Assembly (NCBI GenBank): GCA_946405145.1
Contig: CAMJGE010000005.1
Span: 1 to 64,000 of the forward strand
DNA from: an uncultured Prevotella sp.
GTDB lineage: Bacteria > Bacteroidota > Bacteroidia > Bacteroidales > Bacteroidaceae
Length of the DNA: 64,000 nucleotides
Reading direction: 5' to 3'
The translations under genes and the position numbers were made by a program. This document shows, one piece after another, positions 1-8,416 of the stretch (within the stretch, counting starts at the first letter, position 1; every line of letters starts with the position of its first letter). Under the pieces are notes generated by a model that worked only from the letters and a program-made list of their open reading frames with translations, did not search any database and was not told the DNA's origin.

Positions 1-55
1 CACTACCTTTGAGCTTCGCTCGAAGATACTCACGTTCGAAAAAACTCAAATATAT

Positions 56-86
56 TTGGTTTTTTACTCACTAATTCGTATCTTTG
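56..86 (+). promoter_or_regulatory. Bacteroidetes-type promoter of trpS
   Basis: TTG at 56-58 and TATCTTTG at 79-86 are 20 bases apart, the classic Bacteroidetes -33/-7 pair. The expected transcription start is near 93, giving a leader of about 28 bases to the ATG at 121. Bases 1-55 hold nothing else that I can support. Confidence 0.75.
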
Positions 87-120
87 CACCCAATTTAAAA
101 ATCATAGACATAAAAATACA

Positions 121-1212
121 ATGGGAAAAGTAATTCTGACTGGTGATCGCCCCACTGGTAAACTTCATCTCGGACACTACGTAGGTTCATTGCGCCGTCG
201 TGTCCAGCTTCAGAATGCGGGCGACTACGACCGTATGTTTGTATTCATGGCTGATGTACAGGCCCTCACAGATAATGCTGACAATCCTGAGAAGATTCGT
301 CAGAACATCATCGAGGTGGCACTCGACTACCTCGCTGCTGGTCTCGATCCAGAGAAGTGTGTGCTCTTCATCCAGAGCCAGATACCTGAGCTCGCAGAGC
401 TTACTACCTATCTGATGAACCTCGTATCAGTGAGTCGTGTGCAGCGTAACCCCACGGTGAAGACGGAGGTTAAGATGCGTGGCTTCGAGGGTGAGAGCAT
501 CCCCCTCGGCTTCTTCTGCTATCCTGTGTCTCAGGCTGCCGACATCACACTGTTCAAGGCTACGACCGTTCCTGCAGGCGAGGATCAGGAGCCGATGCTG
601 GAGGTGACACGTGAACTGGCACGCCGCTTTAATCAGGTCTATGCCCCTGTGCTGGTGGAGCCTAACATCCTGTTGCCGGAGAATCTCACTGCCCGTCGCC
701 TCCCTGGTACCGATGGCAAGGAGAAGATGTCGAAGTCACTCGGCAACTGCATCTATCTCTCTGACACAGCTGATGACGTATGGCAGAAGGTTCGTTCGAT
801 GTACACCGATCCTGAGCACGTGAACCTCAACGATCCTGGTCATGTGGAAGGCAATGCGGTGTTCACCTATCTTGATGCTTTCTCTTGCGATGAGGACTTC
901 AAAGAGTTCTGGCCGGAATATCAGAACCTCGACGAGCTGAAGGATCACTACCGTCGTGGTGGTCTGGGCGATATGAAGTGCAAGAAGTTCCTCAATCAGG
1001 TGCTCAACAAGTTCCTGGAGCCCATGCGTGAGCGTCGTGCAGAGTTCGAGAAGGATATCCCTGAGATCTATAATATCCTGAAGAAAGGTACGGAACAGGC
1101 CCGTGAGGTGGGTGCCCAGACGATGGATGAGGTCCGTAAGGCTATGCGTATCGACTACTTCAACGATGCAGAGCTCATCCGGCAGCAAGCTGAACGTTTC
1201 GCCAACAAATAA
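121..1212 (+). CDS. trpS: tryptophanyl-tRNA synthetase
   Basis: This cytoplasmic class I aminoacyl-tRNA synthetase charges tRNA-Trp with tryptophan using ATP. The 363-residue protein opens with the family signature [17 protein letters not shown], which contains the HIGH-like HLGH element. The KMSKS loop lies at about residue 202 ([11 protein letters not shown]), and a Rossmann catalytic core spans most of the chain. The length is slightly above the usual 330-350. The start is the first ATG after a clear promoter. It is a single-gene transcript that ends in a GC-rich hairpin shared with the convergent radical SAM gene. Confidence 0.97.
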   Translation: MGKVILTGDRPTGKLHLGHYVGSLRRRVQLQNAGDYDRMFVFMADVQALTDNADNPEKIRQNIIEVALDYLAAGLDPEKCVLFIQSQIPELAELTTYLMNLVSVSRVQRNPTVKTEVKMRGFEGESIPLGFFCYPVSQAADITLFKATTVPAGEDQEPMLEVTRELARRFNQVYAPVLVEPNILLPENLTARRLPGTDGKEKMSKSLGNCIYLSDTADDVWQKVRSMYTDPEHVNLNDPGHVEGNAVFTYLDAFSCDEDFKEFWPEYQNLDELKDHYRRGGLGDMKCKKFLNQVLNKFLEPMRERRAEFEKDIPEIYNILKKGTEQAREVGAQTMDEVRKAMRIDYFNDAELIRQQAERFANK

Positions 1213-1216
1213 ACTG

Positions 1217-1246
1217 AAATCCCCGCCAGTCAGCGGGGATTTCTTA
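1217..1246. terminator. bidirectional intrinsic terminator between trpS and the radical SAM gene
   Basis: AAATCCCCGC (1217-1226) and GCGGGGATTT (1233-1242) form a perfect 10-bp stem with a 6-base loop. It sits between two convergent stop codons and has T-rich flanks on both strands. Confidence 0.85.
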
Positions 1247-1264
1247 TGGATTCTTGCTTTAGGA

Positions 1265-2770
1265 TCAAATTTTGATTCTCTTGCGGAACACGGGTACTTT
1301 CTCTACAGGCTGGGCAGCCAGGCATTCCTCCATGCTTTTGCCGCCAAGCGGGTCGATGCCCTGTTCAATTTGCTGGCACAACTCCATACGGATCTGGGCT
1401 GTCAGGCATTCGTCGCCTTGTATCTCTCTGAACGCAAAAGTGCCGTCGGCATGCTTTTCCAATGCCTCTCCAGCAAAACAGGGCACACGGCAATACCGGC
1501 AATAGTCGTGCTGACCGCAGAGGGGGAACGTCTGTTTCTGATCAGCCTGGAGCATCTGCTGGCGCTGTGGGCTCATGATGGCCTCCTTGAGCGACGCATG
1601 ATGCACATTGCCAAAGGTGATGGGGATATTACTGCACCCACTGACTATCCCACTAGGAGAAACGATGATCGTTCCATTGGCAGAACAGGGGAAACCACGC
1701 TTGTTGCCAAACACATAACCGTCGGCTTTCCCATCAGCAGGCACATGAGTCTTCCCAAGCGGATCCATCAAGATGATACGCAGGGCTTCAGGACGTGTCT
1801 GCAGATGTTCAATCAAAGAGACATCGCCGTCGGCACCAGGCATCAGCACGCTCGAGACTTCATTCTCAGCACCCAGCTGGTGGGCTATCTCGCGCACCCC
1901 GTAATAGGTTCGGGTGTTCAGACGGAACACGGGCGTCTTGAGGTTCAGGGGCACAGGCCATTCTGCCATCTCTCTCAGCACCTTCATCGACTGCTCCCAC
2001 GAGCCGCGACGGCGTGTAATCTGGTCGTGCACCTCAGCATCGGTGCTGTAGATGGAGACACTCAACTGTCGGAGCCCCAGGCGGGCCAAGCGGCGTATCT
2101 TCTCGCTGCTGTTGAGCGCCTGGGCGTTGGTGTACAAGTTCACAGCCAGATTGCGCTCGTGTAAATAGTCGAGAATGTCCCAGCAGTGGGGATAGCTGAA
2201 CGGGTCACCGCCAGTGACGGTCACCTTAGGTATTCCTAATGCTACGGCTTCATCGATGATACGCTTGTAGTCATCCAGCGTCAGCATGTCAGGGCGCAGA
2301 CGGTGCTCTTCGTGTAGATCACTACGGGCCGCACCTTCGTTGAAGCAGTGCAGGCAGCGCTCACTGCAGGCATAGGTGAGTTCAAACGTCAGTGAGACAC
2401 GAAGTTCCTCAGGTAAAGAGTTCTTATAGTCGTCCACAGGCTCATAGCCCATGGCAGCAATGCAGGGCTCATTGCCTTTTCGGTACTGCTGCCACTCTTC
2501 GTCAGTGAACACATGATCGTGAACGAGTCCTATAGGCATCAAAGTATCGCGACAGAACGCGATGACCTGTTCTTCGGTCGCACCGGTTACTGTCGCGATA
2601 TGCACCGTGTCAATAGGACATTCCCTCTTACCTGCCAGTACCTCATTGACCAGCAGAGCCGATACGTCCTCAAATGTGTAGCATGTGCCGCGGGCCGTAT
2701 TGTACATGACAGCCCTCTGTGCCTGGCGGTTAAAAGCACCACAGGTGTATAGTGGGCGAATAAAGGTCAT
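1265..2770 (-). CDS. radical SAM/SPASM protein with PqqD-like N-terminal region
   Basis: The protein is a predicted iron-sulfur radical SAM enzyme of 501 residues. The N-terminal ~110 residues resemble a small PqqD/RRE-like peptide-recognition domain. The radical SAM core follows, with the CxxxCxxC cluster motif in YACSERCLHC and the downstream TVTGGDPF glycine-rich motif. The C-terminal part carries a cysteine-rich SPASM-like region (CSNIPITFG, CGQHDYCRYCRVPC). SPASM proteins often modify ribosomal peptides or mature other enzymes, but the substrate here is unknown and no precursor peptide is visible. Its ATG overlaps the stop of the MATE gene (ATGA), so the two are translationally coupled. 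The fold is secure and the function is not. Confidence 0.85.
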   Translation of the reverse strand: MTFIRPLYTCGAFNRQAQRAVMYNTARGTCYTFEDVSALLVNEVLAGKRECPIDTVHIATVTGATEEQVIAFCRDTLMPIGLVHDHVFTDEEWQQYRKGNEPCIAAMGYEPVDDYKNSLPEELRVSLTFELTYACSERCLHCFNEGAARSDLHEEHRLRPDMLTLDDYKRIIDEAVALGIPKVTVTGGDPFSYPHCWDILDYLHERNLAVNLYTNAQALNSSEKIRRLARLGLRQLSVSIYSTDAEVHDQITRRRGSWEQSMKVLREMAEWPVPLNLKTPVFRLNTRTYYGVREIAHQLGAENEVSSVLMPGADGDVSLIEHLQTRPEALRIILMDPLGKTHVPADGKADGYVFGNKRGFPCSANGTIIVSPSGIVSGCSNIPITFGNVHHASLKEAIMSPQRQQMLQADQKQTFPLCGQHDYCRYCRVPCFAGEALEKHADGTFAFREIQGDECLTAQIRMELCQQIEQGIDPLGGKSMEECLAAQPVEKVPVFRKRIKI

Positions 2771-4533
2771 GGCTCGCTTCGGTTATAATTCAGATAGATA
2801 CAGTTGATACCGTTCATGTACTTGTGATTGATATTCTTGCACAAGCGCGACAGGATGGCCCGTCGCAGGTTGTTCTCATCGAGATCCATCAATTCCTCAT
2901 CGGTATATTTGTAAATCGGGTTTCTGAGGGGACCCTTGCTCTTGACTACCACCGTGAATTCCTTTTCCTTGTCGATGATACGCACATCGAAGGTCTCATT
3001 CTCCTTGGAGTCGTCTTGTGCCTCATGCGTCTCCACAATCTCATAGAGCAGTTCCTCCAGTGCCATGTCCACAGCCAGACCGTCAGGCAGCTCGCATGCC
3101 TCTACAAAGGGATGCACCTGGGCCAGGAACGCTTCGACTCCCTCGTTGGTATAAGGCACAGAGAAAGTGACGGCGGGGTTCGATGGCACTGTATTCTCCA
3201 ATGTAGGCCAGGCATAAAGATGATTCTTGCGATGCACCACATACGCCATTGCCACCATCACCAGCAGCAGGAGCCAGGCGGTGACGGGCAGGATATACCA
3301 GATGAGCTCTGGGGTGTAGAGTGCCATGACGACAACAATGCCGATGGCTCCGGTGTTGGTCACGATCTCTATCCATCGGCAGAGCTTCTGATGGTTCTGT
3401 ACGAAGTAAAGGACGCTAAGTGTCTCTGATATGGCATTGGGCAGGAAGGCGAGACTCATCAGGCGGAACGGCGTGTAGCACTGTGCTATCAGATGTTCGT
3501 CGGCGCCAAATAGCCTTGCCAGCACATTGGGAAAGAGGAATATCACCAGGCTCACCGCCACCATCACCAGTATTAAAATGCGGAAGATGCGTCGCGTGAG
3601 TATTCGGAAGCTATCGTAGTCTTCTTCGCCCAAAAGGATGCCGCCGATATTGGTGATAGCTGTATTAGAGCCTGATAGTGCCAGCATACAGATGCCGTTG
3701 ATCTGGAAATAGATGGTAAAGAAATACATGCCGTCGGCACCGAGCTTGCCAACCACCAGACTGTTCATGGTGAAGGCCAGGGCTGGTGCCAACAAGGCAG
3801 ATATCAGCATGGGGAGTCCGATGGAAAAGCACTCACGATATTGCTTGATGCTGCATATCTTCTCCGGGCGCCTGAGGCGGAATATCTTACTGTTTTTGCG
3901 CAGATAGCCTAACAGCGAGGTGAAAGCAAGCAGATTGCTGAGTCCTGAGGCAACCGATGCGCCAACCATGCCCATGTCGAACACGCCGCAGAGCAGCAGG
4001 TCGAAAATGACATTGAGTATCTGAGAGATGATGATACGTCGGGTGATGAGGCGCGGACTGCCGTTGGTGATGATATAGGAGACGGGTACGCCACAGACGG
4101 CTGCTATGAAGATGGCGAACATGTCGGCATGAATATAGGGCTTCAGCATGGGCAGCAGCCGCTCGTTGGTGGTAAGCATGTTAGCCACCACGTCGAGGAA
4201 AGGCAATGCGAGCGCAATAACCAACAGTGTGGAGAAGATGACATAGTACAGGTGATTGTTGAACACCCGGTTCACCTTGTCGTAGTTCTGTGCACCAATG
4301 CCTCGTGCGCTCAGGTAACCGGCACCAGCACTCATCATGCCGATGATGATAAACATACAGCTTGCGAAAGGCTGCCAGATACGGACGACAGACAAAGCAT
4401 CAGGCGACACCAGATGAGTTACCACGATGGAGTCGGTGAAACCACCCAACTGTCTCATCAGTGCTGACATGACGGTCGCCAGAAAGAACGACCCGAACAT
4501 GTTCTTCAATACATATTCATTTTGATGTGTCAT
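2767..4533 (-). CDS. MATE-family transporter fused to a C-terminal ATPase-like domain
   Basis: The first ~440 residues are a MATE/MOP-type exporter with about 12 membrane segments. MATE proteins export drugs or metabolites using H+ or Na+ gradients. The last ~140 residues are soluble and resemble a small GHKL/HATPase_c_2 (anti-sigma-kinase-like) domain, with the N-box-like stretch MALEELLYEIVE. A GTG 27 bases upstream (4560) is possible. I prefer the ATG at 4533, which gives 588 residues and a 17-base overlap with the preceding gene. The gene is coupled to the radical SAM gene by an ATGA overlap, so export of the radical SAM product is a reasonable guess. The ATPase call rests on weak motif similarity. 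Confidence 0.82.
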   Translation of the reverse strand: MTHQNEYVLKNMFGSFFLATVMSALMRQLGGFTDSIVVTHLVSPDALSVVRIWQPFASCMFIIIGMMSAGAGYLSARGIGAQNYDKVNRVFNNHLYYVIFSTLLVIALALPFLDVVANMLTTNERLLPMLKPYIHADMFAIFIAAVCGVPVSYIITNGSPRLITRRIIISQILNVIFDLLLCGVFDMGMVGASVASGLSNLLAFTSLLGYLRKNSKIFRLRRPEKICSIKQYRECFSIGLPMLISALLAPALAFTMNSLVVGKLGADGMYFFTIYFQINGICMLALSGSNTAITNIGGILLGEEDYDSFRILTRRIFRILILVMVAVSLVIFLFPNVLARLFGADEHLIAQCYTPFRLMSLAFLPNAISETLSVLYFVQNHQKLCRWIEIVTNTGAIGIVVVMALYTPELIWYILPVTAWLLLLVMVAMAYVVHRKNHLYAWPTLENTVPSNPAVTFSVPYTNEGVEAFLAQVHPFVEACELPDGLAVDMALEELLYEIVETHEAQDDSKENETFDVRIIDKEKEFTVVVKSKGPLRNPIYKYTDEELMDLDENNLRRAILSRLCKNINHKYMNGINCIYLNYNRSEP

Positions 4534-5905
4534 GATCTTTAAATCTATAAACTGCCACACCTATCATCGTAAACTTATCCTTCATATAAGTGTAGGCATC
4601 CGTGTTTGAAAGTTCTAATCTATTTCCTGTGGCATGGTAGAAGTGCAGCCTGCCGCTGATCCATTTGGCTATCAGCAGATGCTTAATCTCCACGCCTCTT
4701 GCCCAGGTATGCTGATCACACACCACCGCCATGATGTCGCCATCGTGAATCACGCCCAACTCCGAATCCTGCGGCATATTCAGCAGTTCGCGGGGGATAT
4801 AGGTAAGGCGCACGCGCTGCTGCTGGCGAAGGGCGATGGCCTTGTAGTTGTTTTCGTCATCCATCTGAGGGCGGAACAGATACTTGTTTCGGGTCATATA
4901 GCTTGGTTGCAGGTCCATTAGCCCCGTAAAAGGAAAGGCGGGCTCGTCGGGACTGATACATTCCACGAATCCCTCTTTGATGGCCGACTGCATGATCCAG
5001 GTGAAATAATGGTTGCGGGTGGCAAACGTGATGACACCGTCCTGATAGTGTATGCGCCGGTAGTAGTCCTTCAGGTCGGCTAGCGTGGTGCGGCCGTCTC
5101 GGTAGCATAGCGCCAGTGCCAGCACATCCTCCATCACGGTGGTACAGTCTACATGACTGAGACTCACTATCAAGTGCTCTTCCTCCAAAGACTGTGTCAT
5201 TGAGGTAGCAATGCCACCCTCCATCAGTTGGCGGAAGAAATATTCTGTCAGCGGCATCGACTTATCCACGTTTTTCATCGCGCGCTGCAATATCAGCTCG
5301 TTTTGCGCATCAAACTGCTGCTCGTTGCGTCGCACGCGGCGGAGTCGTCTGTTATGGAAAAAACTTGTTGAGATACGGCTGAGTGGCGTCCTGATGCAGA
5401 ACACCAACCATAAAGAGCGCAGCGCTGCCAGCTGTTCGCGCCAGAAGTAGGGGTTGTCCTTCACCTTCTCATAGTCGCTGATGTCAATGCCCCAGGCATC
5501 ATAACCCAGCCATCGGGCAATGCGCACCGAACGGGCGATGTGGAAGCTGCTGGTCAGGATATAGAATCGGGTTTGCTTAAAAAACAAATCCATATCCCAT
5601 AACGAACGGAAGGTGTTATATCCACAGGAGTCGAGCACAAAGCGCTCTTCAGGAATATGGTATTCCTCCACCAGTGTGCGGTAGATGACGGAAGTGTCGG
5701 CACGGCAACCTGAGATGTAGAACGTCCAGTCAGGATAGGCGTTGGCAAGGATGCTCACCAGCCTCACCCGCAGTTGCAGGATAGGCGAAAGCGAGTTGTC
5801 GGGACGCAGTTTGGCACCTAACACCAGGCAGACTTTTACGCCTTCAGGCACCTGTTTGCCCTTCAGCCCCTGCAACCTGTCATGATGTAGTTTAACATAC
5901 CGCAT
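4517..5905 (-). CDS. DUF218 (YdcF/SanA-like) domain fused to a DUF1460-type domain
   Basis: The 462-residue protein joins two domains. Residues ~20-170 match the DUF218 family (VCLVLGAKL, FVLDSCGYNTFRSLWDM, ILTSSFHIARSVRIARWLG), which includes YdcF and SanA and is linked to cell-envelope functions. Residues ~210-455 look like DUF1460, an NlpC/P60-fold amidase-like family. The motif HVDCTTVMEDVLALAL contains the putative catalytic cysteine. I see no signal peptide, which is odd for a peptidoglycan enzyme. The gene overlaps both neighbours (14 bases with the upstream gene, 17 with the MATE gene), so all are probably one transcript. The fusion call is good; the reaction is unknown. Confidence 0.75.
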   Translation of the reverse strand: MRYVKLHHDRLQGLKGKQVPEGVKVCLVLGAKLRPDNSLSPILQLRVRLVSILANAYPDWTFYISGCRADTSVIYRTLVEEYHIPEERFVLDSCGYNTFRSLWDMDLFFKQTRFYILTSSFHIARSVRIARWLGYDAWGIDISDYEKVKDNPYFWREQLAALRSLWLVFCIRTPLSRISTSFFHNRRLRRVRRNEQQFDAQNELILQRAMKNVDKSMPLTEYFFRQLMEGGIATSMTQSLEEEHLIVSLSHVDCTTVMEDVLALALCYRDGRTTLADLKDYYRRIHYQDGVITFATRNHYFTWIMQSAIKEGFVECISPDEPAFPFTGLMDLQPSYMTRNKYLFRPQMDDENNYKAIALRQQQRVRLTYIPRELLNMPQDSELGVIHDGDIMAVVCDQHTWARGVEIKHLLIAKWISGRLHFYHATGNRLELSNTDAYTYMKDKFTMIGVAVYRFKDHDTSK

Positions 5906-6419
5906 GGTCCGATTTATGTATTTTTTCTTCTATCTCATGAAGAAGAATGATCTGTTCTCTGACACTGGCAGCAAACGCATCACTGTTTTCCAGAATGTAG
6001 GCCTTCAGTTCGGCGATGTCCTTACACCGCAAATGGTGCATTACCATGAAATGCAACCCATGCCCTTCGGCATGATGCCCAGTACCGTCGAAGGAAGTAA
6101 CCCTGCCGTCAATAACATCCTGATTGGAACGTGCCCATAGGTGGAATATCCTGTTAATCGCGTTCGTCAGCGGATTGTCGTAATGGCAATAACAAACCAG
6201 GTCGTCGGGATGTTCTTCCAGATATTGTGCAATCACCGCCACTATCATGCGCCCCACCTCCTTGTCAGGCGCACCGCCACGCTTCCCGTCGGCAAGCCTG
6301 AGCACAAAGTAGAGCACGCGATGACTGCCAATCTCTGCCACCTCAATAAAATGAAGCACATAAAGGCGATTCGCGGCATTGTAAAACTCCACCGCCGAAT
6401 CGCCTCTTTTCCTTAACAC
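5892..6419 (-). CDS. conserved Bacteroidetes protein, C-terminal part of an interrupted gene
   Basis: The open frame has 175 codons from a GTG at 6419, but it continues upstream in frame without a start to a TAG near 6482, so the annotated start is doubtful. The chain lacks membrane segments, contains a run of histidines and cysteines (CYCHYDN, GTGHHAEGHGLHFMVMHH), and faintly resembles the DUF6169 family of Bacteroidetes. Codon quality is good. The reading frame is the same as that of the 46-codon fragment at 6504-6644, so both are probably parts of one ~237-residue protein. It overlaps the next gene by 14 bases. The function is unknown. Confidence 0.6.
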   Translation of the reverse strand: MLRKRGDSAVEFYNAANRLYVLHFIEVAEIGSHRVLYFVLRLADGKRGGAPDKEVGRMIVAVIAQYLEEHPDDLVCYCHYDNPLTNAINRIFHLWARSNQDVIDGRVTSFDGTGHHAEGHGLHFMVMHHLRCKDIAELKAYILENSDAFAASVREQIILLHEIEEKIHKSDHAVC

Positions 6420-6468
6420 CAGTTTGGATATGGTGTTAATCTTCGCTATTCCTTCTTCAGATATAGAA

Positions 6469-6518
6469 TTCGTTGTTCCTGACTATATAAATAAAACCTA
6501 TTTCTAGTTCGTTGTTCC
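6469..6518 (-). repeat. 11-bp direct repeat bounding a stop-containing segment
   Basis: GGAACAACGAA (minus strand) occurs at 6508-6518 and again at 6469-6479, exactly 39 bases apart. The 28 bases between hold three in-frame TAG codons. Deleting one repeat plus the spacer would restore one open frame from 6644 to 5892. Confidence 0.75.
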
Positions 6519-6644
6519 ACAAAAACTTACACGATTTTCATCTTCTATATCTCTCTGCACATAGTCGTCGAGGTTCAGCGCCTGAGCGGTAATAATACTA
6601 ACAGGTGATTTTCTGATTGCAAATGGATTTTCATTCTTAGCCAT
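6504..6644 (-). CDS. 46-residue N-terminal fragment of the interrupted gene
   Basis: The short frame starts at an ATG (6644) about 57 bases after a clear promoter and ends at a TAG (6504-6506). It begins MAKNENPFAIRKSP and ends SFCGTTN. After the stop, 39 bases later and in the same frame, the same codons for GTTN recur and the reading frame continues into 5892-6419. It may be a truncated gene start, a small protein in its own right, or the first half of a protein rejoined by recombination or translational bypass. Confidence 0.5.
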   Translation of the reverse strand: MAKNENPFAIRKSPVSIITAQALNLDDYVQRDIEDENRVSFCGTTN

Positions 6645-6707
6645 AATCTTCACAAAATTTTAAGTTCAATACTAATATTCAAAAGCTTGCGCTTTACTTA
6701 TTGTTGG

Positions 6708-6739
6708 CAAATATACGAATAATACTTTTATTTATCCAA
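6708..6739 (-). promoter_or_regulatory. promoter of the interrupted gene/DUF218/MATE/radical SAM operon
   Basis: On the minus strand TTG (6739-6737) and TATATTTG (6715-6708) are 21 bases apart. This is the only good promoter upstream of the overlapping run of genes down to 1265. The rest of the 6645-6793 interval shows nothing else. Confidence 0.7.
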
Positions 6740-6793
6740 CTTTCATGTGTTAATTTGCGTTAAACAGACGGATAGGACTACCTAAAATAGCGA

Positions 6794-7474
6794 TTATTCC
6801 TTATCGAGCAGGTCTGGACGCAGCCTTTTGGTGCGCTCCATAGCCTGTTCCAGTTCCCAGTTACGGATCTTTGCCTCGTTACCACTCAGCAGGATCTCTG
6901 GCACCTTCCAGCCTTTGTAGTCGGCAGGACGGGTGTAGATGGGAGCGGCGAGGATGTCATCCTGGAAGCAGTCGGAGAGAGCACTCTGCTCATCGCCGAT
7001 CACCCCAGGCACCACACGCACCACAGCGTCGGCAATCATGGCTGCCACGAGTTCGCCACCTGTCAGTACGAAGTCTCCGATGGAGATCTCGCGGGTGATG
7101 AGATGATCTCTCACCCGCTGGTCGATACCCTTGTAATGACCTGCCAGTATGATGAGGTTGCCTTTCAGCGAGAGCTCATTGGCGATATGCTGGTCGAAGC
7201 GCTCCCCGTCGGGCGAGGTGAAGATCACCTCGTCGTAGTCGCGCTCGGCCTTCAGTGCAGAGATACAGCGGTCGATGGGTTCACACTGCATCACCATACC
7301 GGCACTGCCGCCATAGGGATAGTCATCCACGCGGCGCCATTTGTCGAGGGTGTAGTCACGCAGGTTGTGCAGACGGATCTCAGCCAGTCCTTTCTTCTCA
7401 GCCCGTGCAAGGATCGACTCGTGAACGAAGCCTTCGAGCATCTCGGGCAATACGGTTATGATATCTATTCTCAT
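6794..7474 (-). CDS. trmD: tRNA (guanine-N1)-methyltransferase
   Basis: TrmD methylates G37 at N1 in tRNAs with a G at position 36, using S-adenosylmethionine, and so prevents +1 frameshifting. The 226 residues show the SPOUT-family trefoil-knot motifs [15 protein letters not shown] and the substrate loop [15 protein letters not shown], and the length is typical. The ATG overlaps the stop of the upstream patatin gene by four bases, an unusual partner, because trmD normally lies with rpsP-rimM-rplS. Expression therefore probably starts at the patatin promoter. Confidence 0.97.
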   Translation of the reverse strand: MRIDIITVLPEMLEGFVHESILARAEKKGLAEIRLHNLRDYTLDKWRRVDDYPYGGSAGMVMQCEPIDRCISALKAERDYDEVIFTSPDGERFDQHIANELSLKGNLIILAGHYKGIDQRVRDHLITREISIGDFVLTGGELVAAMIADAVVRVVPGVIGDEQSALSDCFQDDILAAPIYTRPADYKGWKVPEILLSGNEAKIRNWELEQAMERTKRLRPDLLDKE

Positions 7475-8316
7475 CTATAAAAATCTTTGATTCTGTCAAT
7501 ATATCGTTCGCCCATCCTGCGACCTATCTCATACACGCGGCGCATTTTCTCCGGGTCATGACAGATATGGCCGATGGGCAGTTTTTCGTCAGGACGGATC
7601 ACCAGACAGCGCCCTTCACGCTCTGCCTCGCGTACATATTCTAATTCGCGGTTATACATCAGATGGCGTGTCGCCATGGCCTCAATCATGTTGGGATATT
7701 TCCTCAGACCGATCTTCATCAGCGGCATCAACTTGTTAGGCTCCTTCACGAATCCCCCTGGTTGGGTGAGGATCACCACGTTACGCTCATAGCCTATCGA
7801 CTCGAAATATTCAAGTGGTATGGAGTCTGCCACCCCGCCGTCGAGGAGTTTCCTGCCTCCCACTTCCACCACCTTCGATGCCAGCGGCATAGAGGCCGAG
7901 GCACGCAGCCATTCCAGTTCATCGAAATTTACACGCTCCATCTTGTGGTAAACGGCCTTGCCCGTGAGCACATCGGTACAGACCACGATAAACGCCATGG
8001 GATTCTGCTCGAAGGCTTCCACATCAAAGATGTCGTACTGCTTGGGCACGATATGATAGCCGAACTCCGCGTTAAAGTAATCGCCGCTCTTGATAAGTGA
8101 GCGCAGTCCGCTGTAGCGCGGATCTTTGGCAAAGCGGGTGTTATAGCGGATGGCGCGCCCGGGCTGGCGCGACTTGTAGTTACAGCCAAAGGCTGCGCCT
8201 GCGGAGACGCCTATAAGACCATCGGGCTCCACACCAGCCTCCATCATCACGTCGATGATGCCTGCCGTGAAGAGTCCGCGCATCGCACCGCCTTCAAGTA
8301 CCAATCCCTTTTTCAT
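7471..8316 (-). CDS. patatin-like phospholipase (RssA/YjjU type)
   Basis: This is a predicted acyl hydrolase of 281 residues. The oxyanion hole motif GGAMRG lies near the N-terminus, the nucleophile elbow GVSAGA carries the catalytic serine, and DGG supplies the aspartate of the dyad. No signal peptide is seen, so it is likely cytoplasmic or peripheral. An ATG-like codon upstream at 8352 lies inside the promoter, so the start at 8316 is chosen. The -7 box ends only five bases before that ATG, so the mRNA would have almost no leader. It is co-transcribed with trmD. Confidence 0.88.
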   Translation of the reverse strand: MKKGLVLEGGAMRGLFTAGIIDVMMEAGVEPDGLIGVSAGAAFGCNYKSRQPGRAIRYNTRFAKDPRYSGLRSLIKSGDYFNAEFGYHIVPKQYDIFDVEAFEQNPMAFIVVCTDVLTGKAVYHKMERVNFDELEWLRASASMPLASKVVEVGGRKLLDGGVADSIPLEYFESIGYERNVVILTQPGGFVKEPNKLMPLMKIGLRKYPNMIEAMATRHLMYNRELEYVREAEREGRCLVIRPDEKLPIGHICHDPEKMRRVYEIGRRMGERYIDRIKDFYR

Positions 8317-8321
8317 GGCTG

Positions 8322-8352
8322 CAAAGATAGTGCAAATTGAGCGAAAAACCAA
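8322..8352 (-). promoter_or_regulatory. promoter of patatin-trmD, predicted leaderless
   Basis: On the minus strand TTG (8352-8350) and TATCTTTG (8329-8322) are 20 bases apart. The transcription start is expected within a few bases of the ATG at 8316. Confidence 0.7.
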
Positions 8353-8378
8353 AATTATGGTAAAATATCATTGAATAT

Positions 8379-8409
8379 TTGGCTATTTCGTGGAATCTCC
8401 GTACTTTTG
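8379..8409 (+). promoter_or_regulatory. promoter of the secreted protein at 8417, predicted leaderless
   Basis: TTG (8379-8381) and TACTTTTG (8402-8409) are 20 bases apart. The ATG begins eight bases after the -7 box, about where transcription should start. It is divergent from the patatin promoter. Confidence 0.7.
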
Positions 8410-8416
8410 CAAGTAG

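Noticed and set aside
1103..2164. 353-codon plus-strand frame over the radical SAM gene
   Set aside because: It is antisense to a clear radical SAM protein and shows no protein-like composition.
6480..6506. TAG recoded as glutamine in the interrupted gene
   Set aside because: Genes here use standard stops and no suppressor tRNA is seen; Prevotella phages recode TAG, but this is chromosomal. It is less likely than decay or a recombination event.
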